From CAYXAA01 sp964462985 (GTDB lineage: Bacteria; Pseudomonadota; Alphaproteobacteria; Rhizobiales; Stappiaceae): a stretch of DNA of 60,785 nucleotides. The notes below the pieces were generated by a model. It worked only from the letters and a program-made list of their open reading frames with translations. It made no database searches and was not told where the DNA came from. Shown piece by piece: positions 27,029-35,944 of the stretch. A program made the translations under genes and the position numbers. How positions within the stretch are numbered: position 1 is the stretch's first letter; each line of letters opens with the position of its first letter. Where the stretch lies: NCBI GenBank assembly GCA_964462985.1, contig CAYXAA010000028.1, positions 1 to 60,785 of the forward strand, in the 5' to 3' direction.

Positions 27029-27343
27029 TCTTCAAAGGTGCCTGGCGGAGCCGGCTAGAAGGGACGAAAAGAGGGAGCAAGGGCAGGCAGGCCCCCTGAT
27101 GTCGGAGATCGTTGAAGCTTAGGTGGTCGGAGCCATTCGACGCACTCGGACTGGTTGCCGGCGGCGTCGATGACGATGCACGTCCCAGCCAGGATCTTTC
27201 GCGCAATTACTGTCTTTGCAGATCGGATCGAAAATCTGCTTCAAGGCGTGCGCCTTGTCCGAGCAACCACGGTGGACCATCGAATTCCGTACGACGGGCC
27301 CGGCCGTATCGAGATGAAGAGCGTCATAGGAGCGCCGCCACTC
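27029..27343. other. Intergenic region
   Basis: In these 315 bases I see no supported gene or RNA. The frame of the next gene stays open through part of it, from about 27155, so an N-terminal extension of that gene is possible but lacks family resemblance. Confidence 0.3.
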
Positions 27344-27970
27344 ATGAGCATCGTCGTGCTGCATTTTCTCTACGTCGTTGCCGTCACAGTCGAGGCCATG
27401 ACGGCCGCCATTGCCGCCGGCCGCCGCAGCATGGACTGGGTGGGCGTCTGTCTGCTGGCTGCGGTCACTGCCCTTGGCGGCGGATCCGTTCGCGACGTGC
27501 TTCTCGGGCACCATCCGCTTGTGTGGGTCGAGCACCCTCTCTACCTGGTCCTGACGGCGGCTGCCGCTCTAACGACGATCGCCTTCGCCCGATTCATGGA
27601 CAGGCTGAAGCGCCTGTTTCTGTTTCTCGACGCGGTGGGTCTCGTGGTGTTTACCATCCTTGGCTGCAATGTCGCACTTGGGCTCGGTTTGCCAGGCATC
27701 GTCGTTATTGTGGCAGGCATGATCACCGGCTGTGCTGGCGGTGTATTGCGCGATGTGCTGTGTGGAGAGATCCCGCTCCTTCTGCGCAGCGAGCTTTACG
27801 CCAGCGCTTCGGTGATGACGGGCATCTTTTACCTCGTCGGCCTTCACCTGGATCTGCCGCATGATCTCGTGACATTTGTCGCACTTATTTTTGGTCTTAC
27901 GTTCAGACTGCTTGCGCTTCGGTACAATTGGAACATGCCGAAGTTCGTTTATTCCAAGGATTGGCATTGA
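27344..27970 (+). CDS. UPF0126/TRIC (trimeric intracellular cation) channel family protein
   Basis: A 208-residue membrane protein with seven hydrophobic segments and two copies of the family's glycine-rich unit. These are LAAVTALGGGSVRDVLLG and VAGMITGCAGGVLRDVLCG, which share the GG-x-x-RDVL motif. Bacterial TRIC proteins are trimeric cation channels related to animal ones. The ATG at 27344 gives the usual family length; ATG 27314 would add ten residues. Confidence 0.92.
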   Translation: MSIVVLHFLYVVAVTVEAMTAAIAAGRRSMDWVGVCLLAAVTALGGGSVRDVLLGHHPLVWVEHPLYLVLTAAAALTTIAFARFMDRLKRLFLFLDAVGLVVFTILGCNVALGLGLPGIVVIVAGMITGCAGGVLRDVLCGEIPLLLRSELYASASVMTGIFYLVGLHLDLPHDLVTFVALIFGLTFRLLALRYNWNMPKFVYSKDWH

Positions 27971-28449
27971 CGTGGCATACACTCTGTCTACGCAGCCTCG
28001 GCGCTGCGCGAGTTGACATTTACGCAGTAACTGGCAAGCTTCCTCTCGGTGAAGTCAAACTGGGACCGCATGACTTGAGGCGGAAATTGCTCATCACGGG
28101 ATCGTGACCCCGGCACGATGTGGTCGTGTCGGGGGAATATGTGGCGTTGAAGCCATCGCAACCGCCGGATCATGCGCCGCCTACGTCAGCGGCAGCCAGG
28201 TCGCCTCAGGCACCTAGCCATTCAAAGGCGATTTCATAGGTCCCCCATGTGCGGACCGAGTCTGCCAGAACGGATCCGTGCGGCTCGAGACCATCCGAGA
28301 TGCAGGTGGATCGGCGCTCCGTTCGATCGTCGCGATCAAGTGAAATCGGCTGTGCGTGAAGTCGTGCAGCCAACGGCTCGTCTTGCGGGAGGGTTGCTAG
28401 CGGATCTCGATGCGGGTCCAATCGAAGAAAGAAAGAGGGGGGAGCGCAG
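27971..28449. other. Intergenic region upstream of the acetate-sensing module
   Basis: In these 479 bases no recognisable gene was found on either strand. A 61-codon minus-strand frame at 27988-28173 has protein-like composition but no ribosome binding site or family. The right end (about 28425-28449) is purine-rich (GAAAGAAAGAGGGGGGA) and provides the ribosome binding site of the next gene. Confidence 0.35.
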
Positions 28450-28824
28450 ATGACAGATATTCTCATCGTCGAGGACGAGCCGGCCATTCTGGATTCGCTC
28501 AGTTTCATCCTGGGACGGAACGGCTGGTCGATCTCCGTTGCGCGCGATGGGGAGATGGCCCTGGAGGCAGCCAGAAAACTGAAGCCCAGGATGCTGCTGC
28601 TCGACATCATGTTACCCAAGAAGAGCGGATTGGACGTCCTTAAGGAAATTCGCGCTCATCCGGCGACGAAGGATACGGCAGTTGTCGTTCTCACCGCGCG
28701 CGGTCAGCAATACGACCGGGACCTTGCCGCCGAACTCAACGCAGATGGCTTCATCACCAAACCCTATTCCAACGTGGAGGTGGTGGAGGAGGTGCGTCGC
28801 ATGCTCACCCTTCACCATGCCTAG
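28450..28824 (+). CDS. Stand-alone response regulator receiver (CheY-like)
   Basis: A 124-residue single receiver domain. The acidic pair is EDE (residues 8-10), the phosphoacceptor is Asp52 in LLLDIMLPKKSG, the conserved Thr is in VVVLTARG, and the conserved Lys is in ITKPYSN. There is no DNA-binding output domain. It is the likely partner of the histidine kinase at 29092, two genes downstream. A GGGGGGAGC ribosome binding site precedes the ATG. In the known CrbS/CrbR acetate system the regulator carries a LuxR-type output domain, so this version must signal through a partner protein or a phosphorelay. Confidence 0.93.
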   Translation: MTDILIVEDEPAILDSLSFILGRNGWSISVARDGEMALEAARKLKPRMLLLDIMLPKKSGLDVLKEIRAHPATKDTAVVVLTARGQQYDRDLAAELNADGFITKPYSNVEVVEEVRRMLTLHHA

Positions 28825-29092
28825 GGAACGGGATCGGCGTCGCGGGGAGAAACGCGAAGACCTGGCGATCATCTTTCCGGTCTTCGGCTCAATTTTCCTG
28901 ATGCCGATCGTCGCAAATCTGTTCGTCATCCGCGAGCGTGTCTTCGGCATCCCGTTGGAGACCGTGTACCTGTTCGGCGTCTGGGCGCTCCTGATCGGCG
29001 GTGCGATCGGGCTGTCGTTCTGGTTGCCTGTCGTTGGTTCGCCATCCGCGAAGGAAAATGCCGACGCTGGGAAACGGACCGGCGCTGAGTGA
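28817..29092 (+). CDS. Small 2-TM membrane protein between receiver and symporter-kinase
   Basis: A 91-residue protein with a strongly basic N-terminus (RERDRRRGEKRE), two membrane helices (IIFPVFGSIFLMPIVANLFV and VYLFGVWALLIGGAIGLSF) and a charged tail. Its ATG lies within the end of the receiver gene and its stop overlaps the next start, so the three genes are translationally coupled. I recognise no function. Small 2-TM proteins beside sodium:solute symporters can be accessory subunits, which would fit here but is inference. Confidence 0.8.
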   Translation: MPRERDRRRGEKREDLAIIFPVFGSIFLMPIVANLFVIRERVFGIPLETVYLFGVWALLIGGAIGLSFWLPVVGSPSAKENADAGKRTGAE

Positions 29093-31905
29093 TGCTGTCA
29101 CCGGATTTCGTCATCCTCACGGGTGTGGCCTATGTCGGGCTGCTCTTCCTGATCGCATGGGTGTCGGAGCAGCGCGCCAACAGTGGCTACACGAGGTTCC
29201 TCAGGTCACCGGTCGTTTATACCCTTTCCATCTCGGTCTATTGCACCTCCTGGACGTTTTACGGGGCCGTTGGGACCGCGGCACGCAACGGCCTCGAATT
29301 CCTGGCGATCTACCTAGGCCCCACGATCGTCTTTGTCGGGTGGTGGGTTCTGTTGCGCAAGCTGATCAGCATCAGCCATTCGCAGCGCATTACCTCCGTT
29401 GCTGACTTTCTGTCTTCCCGGTTCGGCAAGTCCAGCCGTCTGGCCGTGTTGGTCACGCTGATCGCCGTGATCAGCGTGACCCCCTATGTGGCGCTGCAAC
29501 TTAAGGCAATCACCACTTCCATTCAGGCGGTTTCCGTCGCCAAGGGTGGCGAGGGCCATCTTGCGAGGCTGGACGAACTGACGCTCGCGTTTGGGGTGGC
29601 GGTCGGCATGGCCATGTTCACCATCCTCTTCGGAACGCGAAATGTCGACGCCCGGGAGCAGCATCCCGGTGTGGTCGCCGCGATCGCGTTCGAGGCGGTG
29701 GTCAAGTTGATCGCGCTGCTTGCGGTGGGCGTCTTCGTGGTTTTCGGCCTTGGCGGCGGCATGAGCGAGATCTTCACGCGGGCCGCTGCGGCCGGTTTGG
29801 AGATCCATGAGCAGTCGCCGCTCGGGAGCCGCTGGATCGCGGTGCTGGTTTTATCGGCCTGCGCTGTCATCTGTCTCCCGCGCCAGTTCCAGATTACGGT
29901 CGTCGAGAACTCCGACGAAAACCATCTGCGCACTGCAGCCTGGGCCTTTCCTGCCTATCTGCTGCTGATGAGCGTCTTTACGATGCCGATCGCCTTCTAT
30001 GGCATGTCGACCATGCCGGAGGGCTCCAATCCGGACATGTTCGTGCTGACGCTGCCGATGTCGGCGGGCTATGATGCCCTGGCGCTCTTCGCCTTCATCG
30101 GAGGGTTCTCCAGCGCGACATCTATGATCATCGTGGCCTCAATCGCTCTATCGATCATGGTGTCCAACCATGTGGTGTTGCCGCTGATGCTACGCGGCGA
30201 GCGCCTTCCGGAGGAGACGGGCAAGCAGGACATCGCCCGGCTTCTCCTGCGCGCCCGCCGCGTATCAATTGCGGTCATGCTTCTGCTCGGTTTTCTCTAT
30301 TTCTGGTTCACCAAGGATTCCGACGCGCTGGCGCCGATCGGATTGATCTCATTCGCCGGCGTAGCCCAGTTCCTGCCGGCCTTGCTGGCGGCACTTTACT
30401 GGCGAAACGCCACGCTGCCCGCCGCCTTGGCCGGAACGCTCGTCGGATTCTGCGTCTGGGCGTGGACCCTCTTCCTACCCAGTTTCAAATCGACCAGTTC
30501 TGCGGTCGCGACGCTGATGCTGGAAGGGCCGTGGGGAATCACCGCCCTCCGTCCGGAAGCCCTGTTCGGCATGGACGGGTACGACCCTCTGGTCCATTCG
30601 GTGTTCTGGAGCCTGCTGCTCAACGCCTCGACGCTTGCAATCGTCTCCATGCTCACATCGCAGGAGGCCATGGAGCGCATTCAGGCAACGTTGTTCGTGG
30701 ATGCGTTCCGTCGTCGAGCGTCGCTGCAGCCGCACACCATCACGGGATCTGCCACGATCGGCGAACTGTTCTTCGTTGCAGAGCGGGTGCTCGGCTGGAA
30801 GCAGGCAGATGCGTTGTTTGACTCCTCAGGCATCGACCGGAACCGGTCCAATCTGGATGTCGACGTACCTCCCGATTTCATTGCGAAGCTGGAAAAGGAG
30901 CTTGCCGGATCAATCGGTTCGGCCTCTGCGCATATTTTGCTGACGACCGTCGTTGCCCGCGAGACCATTTCGCTCGAAGAAGTGATGCGAATGGCCGATG
31001 AGACCCAGCAGGCCATCGAGTACTCGCACGAGCTCGAGCTGAAATCGCGTGAGCTTCGCACGACCGCCCAGCAACTGCAGGAGGCAAATGCCAAGCTGCA
31101 GGAACTGCATCTGCAGAAGGACGATTTCCTGTCGCAGGTGAGCCATGAAATCCGGACGCCGATGACCTCGATCCGTTCCTTCTCAGAAATACTGATGACG
31201 GAGCGGGATCTGCCGGCGGACCAGATCGAACGGTTCATTTCCACCATTCACAACGAAAGCGTGCGCCTTACCCGCCTTATCGAGGAGATCCTCGATCTGA
31301 GCGCGCTGGAGCACGGCCAAAGAAACTGGCAGAAGTCCCTCATTGATGGTGAAGAGGTTCTCGACAAGTCGATTGCTGTCTGCGAGGCGCTCGCGCGCCG
31401 ACGTACGGCGGTAATCGAATTTGGTCCGCGGGCTCGCCGCGGGCGGGTCCTCGCCGACGCGGGACGCCTCAACCAAGTCTTCATCAACATTATCGCAAAC
31501 GCGATCTCTCACAACGACGCACCGGATCCGCGCGTCCATGTCACTTCCAGGGTGGAAGGGGGCCGGTACATCGTCGAGATTTCAGACAATGGCAGCGGCG
31601 TTCCCGAACCGTACAAGAGCACGATCTTCGACAAGTTCGTACGCGCGGGCGAGTCCACGCATTCCGGCGCAGGGATCGGTCTGGGGCTGGGGCTTAATAT
31701 CAGTCGGAGAATCGTCGAAGGACTGGGGGGTAAGCTGGCGCTGGTGGACGGCTTCCTCCCGGGAGCCTGCTTTCAGGTCAGCCTGCCACTTCAGGCTGAC
31801 AGCGGCCAGGTCAGGAGGAGCGAGGCTCCTGGCGATGGGCGCAGGTCTCCCGGGAACAGAGGAGACAGGACGGACCAACCGGAACCGGCCGGTGAGACAG
31901 GTTGA
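29092..31905 (+). CDS. Sodium:solute symporter-histidine kinase hybrid (CrbS-like)
   Basis: A 937-residue protein. Residues about 1-510 form a PutP/ActP-like SSS domain with about 13 helices. A linker and coiled coil (about 640-680) follow. The HisKA domain has the phosphoacceptor His685 in VSHEIRTPMTSI, and the HATPase_c domain has N-box INIIANAISHNDA, G1 box ISDNGSGVP and G2 box GAGIGLGLGL. Hybrids of this kind (CrbS, CbrA) sense a solute, in CrbS acetate, and control acs. The ATG at 29092 overlaps the preceding stop; a GTG at 29089 is an alternative. The 3' end overlaps the convergent regulator gene by 95 bases. Confidence 0.92.
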   Translation: MLSPDFVILTGVAYVGLLFLIAWVSEQRANSGYTRFLRSPVVYTLSISVYCTSWTFYGAVGTAARNGLEFLAIYLGPTIVFVGWWVLLRKLISISHSQRITSVADFLSSRFGKSSRLAVLVTLIAVISVTPYVALQLKAITTSIQAVSVAKGGEGHLARLDELTLAFGVAVGMAMFTILFGTRNVDAREQHPGVVAAIAFEAVVKLIALLAVGVFVVFGLGGGMSEIFTRAAAAGLEIHEQSPLGSRWIAVLVLSACAVICLPRQFQITVVENSDENHLRTAAWAFPAYLLLMSVFTMPIAFYGMSTMPEGSNPDMFVLTLPMSAGYDALALFAFIGGFSSATSMIIVASIALSIMVSNHVVLPLMLRGERLPEETGKQDIARLLLRARRVSIAVMLLLGFLYFWFTKDSDALAPIGLISFAGVAQFLPALLAALYWRNATLPAALAGTLVGFCVWAWTLFLPSFKSTSSAVATLMLEGPWGITALRPEALFGMDGYDPLVHSVFWSLLLNASTLAIVSMLTSQEAMERIQATLFVDAFRRRASLQPHTITGSATIGELFFVAERVLGWKQADALFDSSGIDRNRSNLDVDVPPDFIAKLEKELAGSIGSASAHILLTTVVARETISLEEVMRMADETQQAIEYSHELELKSRELRTTAQQLQEANAKLQELHLQKDDFLSQVSHEIRTPMTSIRSFSEILMTERDLPADQIERFISTIHNESVRLTRLIEEILDLSALEHGQRNWQKSLIDGEEVLDKSIAVCEALARRRTAVIEFGPRARRGRVLADAGRLNQVFINIIANAISHNDAPDPRVHVTSRVEGGRYIVEISDNGSGVPEPYKSTIFDKFVRAGESTHSGAGIGLGLGLNISRRIVEGLGGKLALVDGFLPGACFQVSLPLQADSGQVRRSEAPGDGRRSPGNRGDRTDQPEPAGETG

Positions 31906-33349
31906 GGCCATCTGAATAGACGGTCCTGTCAGCGTGTACGACGTCGCATGCCAGCATGATCGAATAGGTCGGAGCTTCCTCTAAAAAGGCGGGAGCCTGC
32001 TTGGCGACCGCCCTTGCCAGAAGCAGGAAGCGCTCGCCGCCCGGAAATTCGGCGACCTGCCTGATGAAGGCACCGTCGCCCGACGTCCGAAAGATCGGCC
32101 ACAAGACGCATCCGTATCCCGAAACCGGAAGGGAGAGTCCCGGGAGAGGAAAGCGCTTCGACAGGCGCCCGGCACGGTCTGCGCGCAAAAACCCGAACGG
32201 GACGCCCTCCGCACCTTTTCGGCGCAACGTGACCAGCCGGTGTGCCGTCTGCTCGAAGCTGGTCCCATAGGTGCGAGCGAGCAGATCTATGTCGTATCTC
32301 GACTTCTCGGCATCCGCCAGGAACCGGTCGTATGGCATCATCATTGCGCCGGCAACGTAGGATGACATGGCCTTCCGCGCCATTCGTCGCGCCTCGTCCG
32401 AGTTGAGTTCCAGCTTGTCGACGACCTGCTCGATCGGCTCCCGCGCAGCCATGCTCGCGTAGATCCTGGCCATCTGGAAGATGCGCGTCGCCTGTGGGAC
32501 AGAGCCGCGGAACACGAGCCTGTTCTCGGTCTGCTCGTAGTGATGCTGACCGACCATGTGAGAGCCAGTCGGCAGTTCCATACATTCAACTTCGAACCGA
32601 TGCGCCAGGGCCCGTTCAAGCGTTTGCTGCTGCAGGGTGGTGTCGTCCGTTAACTCGGTACGCAGGTCGTCCGCCGCAGTTTCCAAAGTCGGGAAATGGT
32701 TCCGATTTGCGATGATCGATTCGTCCAGGTCCGCCAGCGGCGAGATTGGTTTCTGCAGAGACGCGGTTCGATCGAAATAATCGACAAGCCGTCTTGCGAT
32801 GTTGGTGAGATCCTCACTCTCCCTGTTGATCGTTGCGACGAAGCGCTTCTCGTCGACCTCCGACAGATCGGCCTCCTTGTCGAGAATTTCGGCCACGGAT
32901 CGAATGGCTGATATCCGATTGAGAACCTGATGGAGCATCTCCGACAGAAGAGGGTCGGAGCGAAGGCGGTGAAGATAGGAATCGATGCTCGCGCTGGCAT
33001 CCTGATAAAGGCGGTAGAGCCGCGTCAGTGCCAACCCGGCTTCGGGGAAGCGTGCAACGAAATCGCGAATGGCCGCCTGCTCCATCGCGATTCCTGCCAT
33101 CACCGGATCACCCAGCAATTCCTCGATCACCTGAATGGAGCGCGCCTCGGTCTCTCCCGACAGCTGCGCAAGATCCAGACCGAGGCGTTCGCCAATTCGA
33201 ACCAGCAGCCGCCCCCCGATGGCGCGCTTGTTGTTTTCAATGAGGTTCAGATAGGTCGGGGAGACGCCGACGGCGCGCGCAAGGGCAGCCTGCGACAAGC
33301 CGATGCTCAACCGCCTCCGCCTGATCTGAATTCCTATCGGCGCTCTCAT
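31811..33349 (-). CDS. ScfR/RamB-type short-chain fatty acyl regulator (XRE family)
   Basis: A 512-residue transcription factor. An N-terminal XRE helix-turn-helix (RRLSIGLSQAALARAVGVSPTYLNLIENNKR) is followed by an ImmA/IrrE-like region (about residues 270-350). The C-terminal short-chain fatty acyl regulator domain ends in a conserved-looking cysteine cluster (PVGPSCLLCSRETCAHR, a C-x2-C-x4-C pattern). RamB and MccR (PrpR), the characterised relatives, control acetate, glyoxylate and propionate genes and bind acyl-CoA. I chose the ATG at 33349, which has GGGAAGGG upstream; the ATG at 33373 has no ribosome binding site. It is divergent from the ABC importer and acs. Confidence 0.88.
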   Translation of the reverse strand: MRAPIGIQIRRRRLSIGLSQAALARAVGVSPTYLNLIENNKRAIGGRLLVRIGERLGLDLAQLSGETEARSIQVIEELLGDPVMAGIAMEQAAIRDFVARFPEAGLALTRLYRLYQDASASIDSYLHRLRSDPLLSEMLHQVLNRISAIRSVAEILDKEADLSEVDEKRFVATINRESEDLTNIARRLVDYFDRTASLQKPISPLADLDESIIANRNHFPTLETAADDLRTELTDDTTLQQQTLERALAHRFEVECMELPTGSHMVGQHHYEQTENRLVFRGSVPQATRIFQMARIYASMAAREPIEQVVDKLELNSDEARRMARKAMSSYVAGAMMMPYDRFLADAEKSRYDIDLLARTYGTSFEQTAHRLVTLRRKGAEGVPFGFLRADRAGRLSKRFPLPGLSLPVSGYGCVLWPIFRTSGDGAFIRQVAEFPGGERFLLLARAVAKQAPAFLEEAPTYSIMLACDVVHADRTVYSDGLNLSHRPVPVGPSCLLCSRETCAHRQEPRSS

Positions 33350-33372
33350 CGGAACCCTTCCCAGTGCAACCA

Positions 33373-33412
33373 TTTACAAAAGTAGCTTTACAAACGTCTC
33401 GCAATTTACAAA
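33373..33412. promoter_or_regulatory. Three direct TTTACAAA repeats: candidate ScfR operators
   Basis: TTTACAAA occurs exactly at 33373-33380, 33387-33394 and 33405-33412 in the intergenic region between the ScfR-type gene and the ABC importer. RamB-type regulators bind AAAGTTTGCAAA-like sites, and TTTACAAA differs from the TTTGCAAA core by one base. The position, just upstream of the regulator's likely start and upstream of the importer promoter, fits autoregulation and control of both directions. Function is inferred. Confidence 0.6.
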
Positions 33413-33495
33413 AAAATTCAAAAAAACCAATAAACTATTGCCTGTATAAACAGGTCGTCTCCAATACGAGTGTAGAATTCGTGGAGGAGACTGAA

Positions 33496-34839
33496 ATGAC
33501 AAAATTCCGCATGACCCGACGCGGCGTCCTCAAGGGCGCTGGTGCAGGAATCGTGACGCTGGGGGCTCCCTACGTCTTCACCAAGGGGGCCTGGGCGCAG
33601 GATTTCTGCAACGATCCCTCGAAGGGGCGGATCGTGTTCGGTTTCAACGTTCCGCAGACGGGATCCTACGCGGAAGAAGGGCTAGACCAGCTCAAGGGCT
33701 ATCAGCTTGCCGTCCAGCACATCAACGGGGAGGGCGACGGCGGCCTGCTGAATACCTTGAAGCCGATATCCCTGAAGGGAAATGGCTTGCTGGGCCGCAA
33801 GGTCGAGTACGTAACCGGCGACACCCAGACGAACACGGACGCCGCTCGCGACGGCGCCCGGCGCATGATCGAGCGCGATGGCGCCATTATGGTGACGGGT
33901 TCGGTGACGTCGGGTGAGGCGATCGCGCAGCAGAGCCTGTGTCAGGAGATGGGCGTGATTTACATGTCGGGTCTGACCCACTCGAACGACACTACGGGCA
34001 AGGACAAGCGGCGCTACGGTTTCCGACACTTCTTCAATGCCTACCAGTCCGGCGTTGCCATCGCCCCGATCCTTGCACAGGAGTACGGAACCGACCGCAG
34101 GGCATATCACCTCACGGCCGACTACACCTGGGGCTGGACGCAGGAAGAGTCGATCAAGGCGGCGACCGAGGAACTTGGCTGGGAGACGGTGGCCACCGTC
34201 CGCACGCCTCTGGGTCTCGGCGACTATTCGCAGTACCTGACGCCGGTCCTCAACTCGGGCGCCGACGTGCTGATCCTGAACCACTACGGCCACGACATGG
34301 TGAACTCGCTGCCGCAGGCGGTGCAGTTCGGGTTGCGCGACCGTCAGGCCAACGGCAAGAACTTCGAGATCATCGTCCCGATGTTCTCGGAACTGATGGC
34401 CGTAGGCGCCGGCGACGCCGTGAAGGGTATCATTGGTACGTCGAACTGGCACTGGGCGCTCGAAGACGAAGGCACGAAGGCGTTCACGAAGTCCTATGGC
34501 GAGGCGTACGGCGTGCCGCCGTCCCAGTCCTCGCATACCGGCTACGTGCAGGCGATCCTCTATGCCGACGCGGTCGAGCGGGCTGGCACCTTCTATCCGC
34601 CGGAGGTCATCAAGGCGCTAGAGGGATTCGAGTTCGACGGCGCCGGAAACGGCCCTACGCTCTACCGTGCCGAAGACCACCAGTGCTTCAAGGAAGTGCT
34701 CGTGGTGCGCGGCAACGAGAACCCGTCCAGCAAGTTCGATGTGCTCAACGTCATCGGCAGGACGGATCGCGAGAAGGTTACCTACGACCCGTCGATCTTT
34801 GGCGGCGAACTGGGCCCGTACGAACCGAACCAGTGTTGA
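33496..34839 (+). CDS. HAAT-family ABC transporter substrate-binding protein (branched-chain/urea type)
   Basis: A 447-residue periplasmic protein. A Tat-like signal (MTRRGVLKGAGAGI, ending in GAWAQ) precedes a Peripla_BP_6-type two-lobed domain (VFGFNVPQTGSYAEEGLDQLKGYQLAVQ; VTGSVTSGEAIAQQ). It is similar in size and layout to UrtA/AmiC-like binders rather than LivJ. The ATG at 33496 follows GGAGGAG; the frame upstream is just non-coding leader. Given the acs gene at the end of the operon, I infer a carboxylate or amide substrate that yields acetyl units. The sequence alone does not show the ligand. Confidence 0.9.
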   Translation: MTKFRMTRRGVLKGAGAGIVTLGAPYVFTKGAWAQDFCNDPSKGRIVFGFNVPQTGSYAEEGLDQLKGYQLAVQHINGEGDGGLLNTLKPISLKGNGLLGRKVEYVTGDTQTNTDAARDGARRMIERDGAIMVTGSVTSGEAIAQQSLCQEMGVIYMSGLTHSNDTTGKDKRRYGFRHFFNAYQSGVAIAPILAQEYGTDRRAYHLTADYTWGWTQEESIKAATEELGWETVATVRTPLGLGDYSQYLTPVLNSGADVLILNHYGHDMVNSLPQAVQFGLRDRQANGKNFEIIVPMFSELMAVGAGDAVKGIIGTSNWHWALEDEGTKAFTKSYGEAYGVPPSQSSHTGYVQAILYADAVERAGTFYPPEVIKALEGFEFDGAGNGPTLYRAEDHQCFKEVLVVRGNENPSSKFDVLNVIGRTDREKVTYDPSIFGGELGPYEPNQC

Positions 34840-34845
34840 GCGTGC

Positions 34846-34873
34846 GGGCTCCGGCGCATCTGCGCCGGGGCCC
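34846..34873 (+). other. Intercistronic hairpin between binding protein and permease genes
   Basis: A strong inverted repeat lies just after the binding-protein stop: GGGC-T-CCGGCGCA, loop TC, TGCGCCGG-G-GCCC (13 pairs including a T-G wobble). No T-run follows, so it is not a classical terminator. Hairpins in this position commonly protect the upstream mRNA or reduce read-through, so that the binding protein is made in excess over the membrane subunits. Confidence 0.6.
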
Positions 34874-34911
34874 GTTCACCACCGGCATCGCCTCGTTCTA
34901 AGGAAGAACAG

Positions 34912-35940
34912 ATGAACGCGTTCTTGGCCCAGTTGCTCAACGGGCTGGACAAAGGCGGCGCGTATGCGCTGATCGCCCTTGGTCTCACGCTTGTGTTCGG
35001 CACGCTCGGCGTCGTCAATTTCGCGCATGGCGCCCTCTTCATGCTGGGGTGTTTCTGCGCTGTTACCTTCCGCTATCTGATCACGCTCGAGACGGTCACC
35101 ATTGATCCCGAACAGCTTTCCCCATGGGGCGCGCCGGTAGAGGTCCGCACCCCACTCGTTCAGAACTGGTTCGGCGAGTTCGGCGCAATTCTGGTTGATT
35201 ACTCCGTCCCGATTTCAATCCTGCTGGCGGTTCCCGTAATGCTGGCCATCGGCATCGCGATGGAACGCGGGCTGATCAAGCACTTCTACAAGCGGACGCA
35301 CGCCGAACAGATCCTGGTGACGTTTGGCCTGGCCATCGTGCTGCAGGAGATCGTCAAGAGCTTCTTCGGCGCCAATCCCATTCCGCAGCCCATACCCTCG
35401 GACCTTCGCAGCGCCGCCGATATCGGCGCCTGGCTCGGGATGGCCCCGCACACCCTGACCTATCCCTGGTGGCGGCTCGTCTATCTCGCCTTTTCGCTCG
35501 TCGTGATCGGCGGTGTCTTCGCATTCCTTCAGTTTACGACGTTCGGAATGGTGGTACGCGCCGGCATGGCCGATCGTGAAACGGTGGGCATCCTCGGCAT
35601 CGATATCGATCGGCGGTTTACCATCGTCTTTGGGCTCGCGGCCGTGGTAGCGGGTGTCGCGGGTGTCATGTACACGCCGCTTCTTGCGCCCAACTACCAG
35701 TTGGGAATGGACTTCCTCGTTCTCAGTTTCGTGGTGGTGGTCGTGGGCGGAATGGGCTCGCTGACCGGCGCTGTGGCGGCAGGCTTCCTGCTGGGCATCC
35801 TGCAATCCTTTGCCTCGATGACGGAGGTGAAGTCGCTGATCCCCGGTATCGACCAGGTCATCATCTATCTCGTCGCCGTCGTCATCCTTCTCGTGCGGCC
35901 CCGCGGACTGATGGGCCGGCGCGGAATCATGGAGACCTGA
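34912..35940 (+). CDS. LivH/UrtB-like ABC permease
   Basis: A 342-residue inner-membrane permease of the BPD_transp_2 family with about eight helices. The N-terminal LNGLDKGGAYALIALGLTLVFGTLGVVNFAHGA and the C-terminal VVVVGGMGSLTGAVAAGFLLGILQS segments are typical of LivH. It forms the heteromeric channel with the LivM-like protein. A periplasmic insertion (about residues 50-100) is longer than in LivH and resembles UrtB-type permeases. AAGGAAG precedes the ATG. Confidence 0.93.
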   Translation: MNAFLAQLLNGLDKGGAYALIALGLTLVFGTLGVVNFAHGALFMLGCFCAVTFRYLITLETVTIDPEQLSPWGAPVEVRTPLVQNWFGEFGAILVDYSVPISILLAVPVMLAIGIAMERGLIKHFYKRTHAEQILVTFGLAIVLQEIVKSFFGANPIPQPIPSDLRSAADIGAWLGMAPHTLTYPWWRLVYLAFSLVVIGGVFAFLQFTTFGMVVRAGMADRETVGILGIDIDRRFTIVFGLAAVVAGVAGVMYTPLLAPNYQLGMDFLVLSFVVVVVGGMGSLTGAVAAGFLLGILQSFASMTEVKSLIPGIDQVIIYLVAVVILLVRPRGLMGRRGIMET

Positions 35941-35944
35941 GCCC

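Noticed and set aside
27988..28173. 61-codon minus-strand frame with protein-like composition
   Set aside because: No ribosome binding site, no family resemblance, and the frame has no obvious conserved features; left as non-coding.
28206..28619. Minus-strand frame overlapping the receiver gene
   Set aside because: It runs antisense to the receiver domain and has no features of its own.
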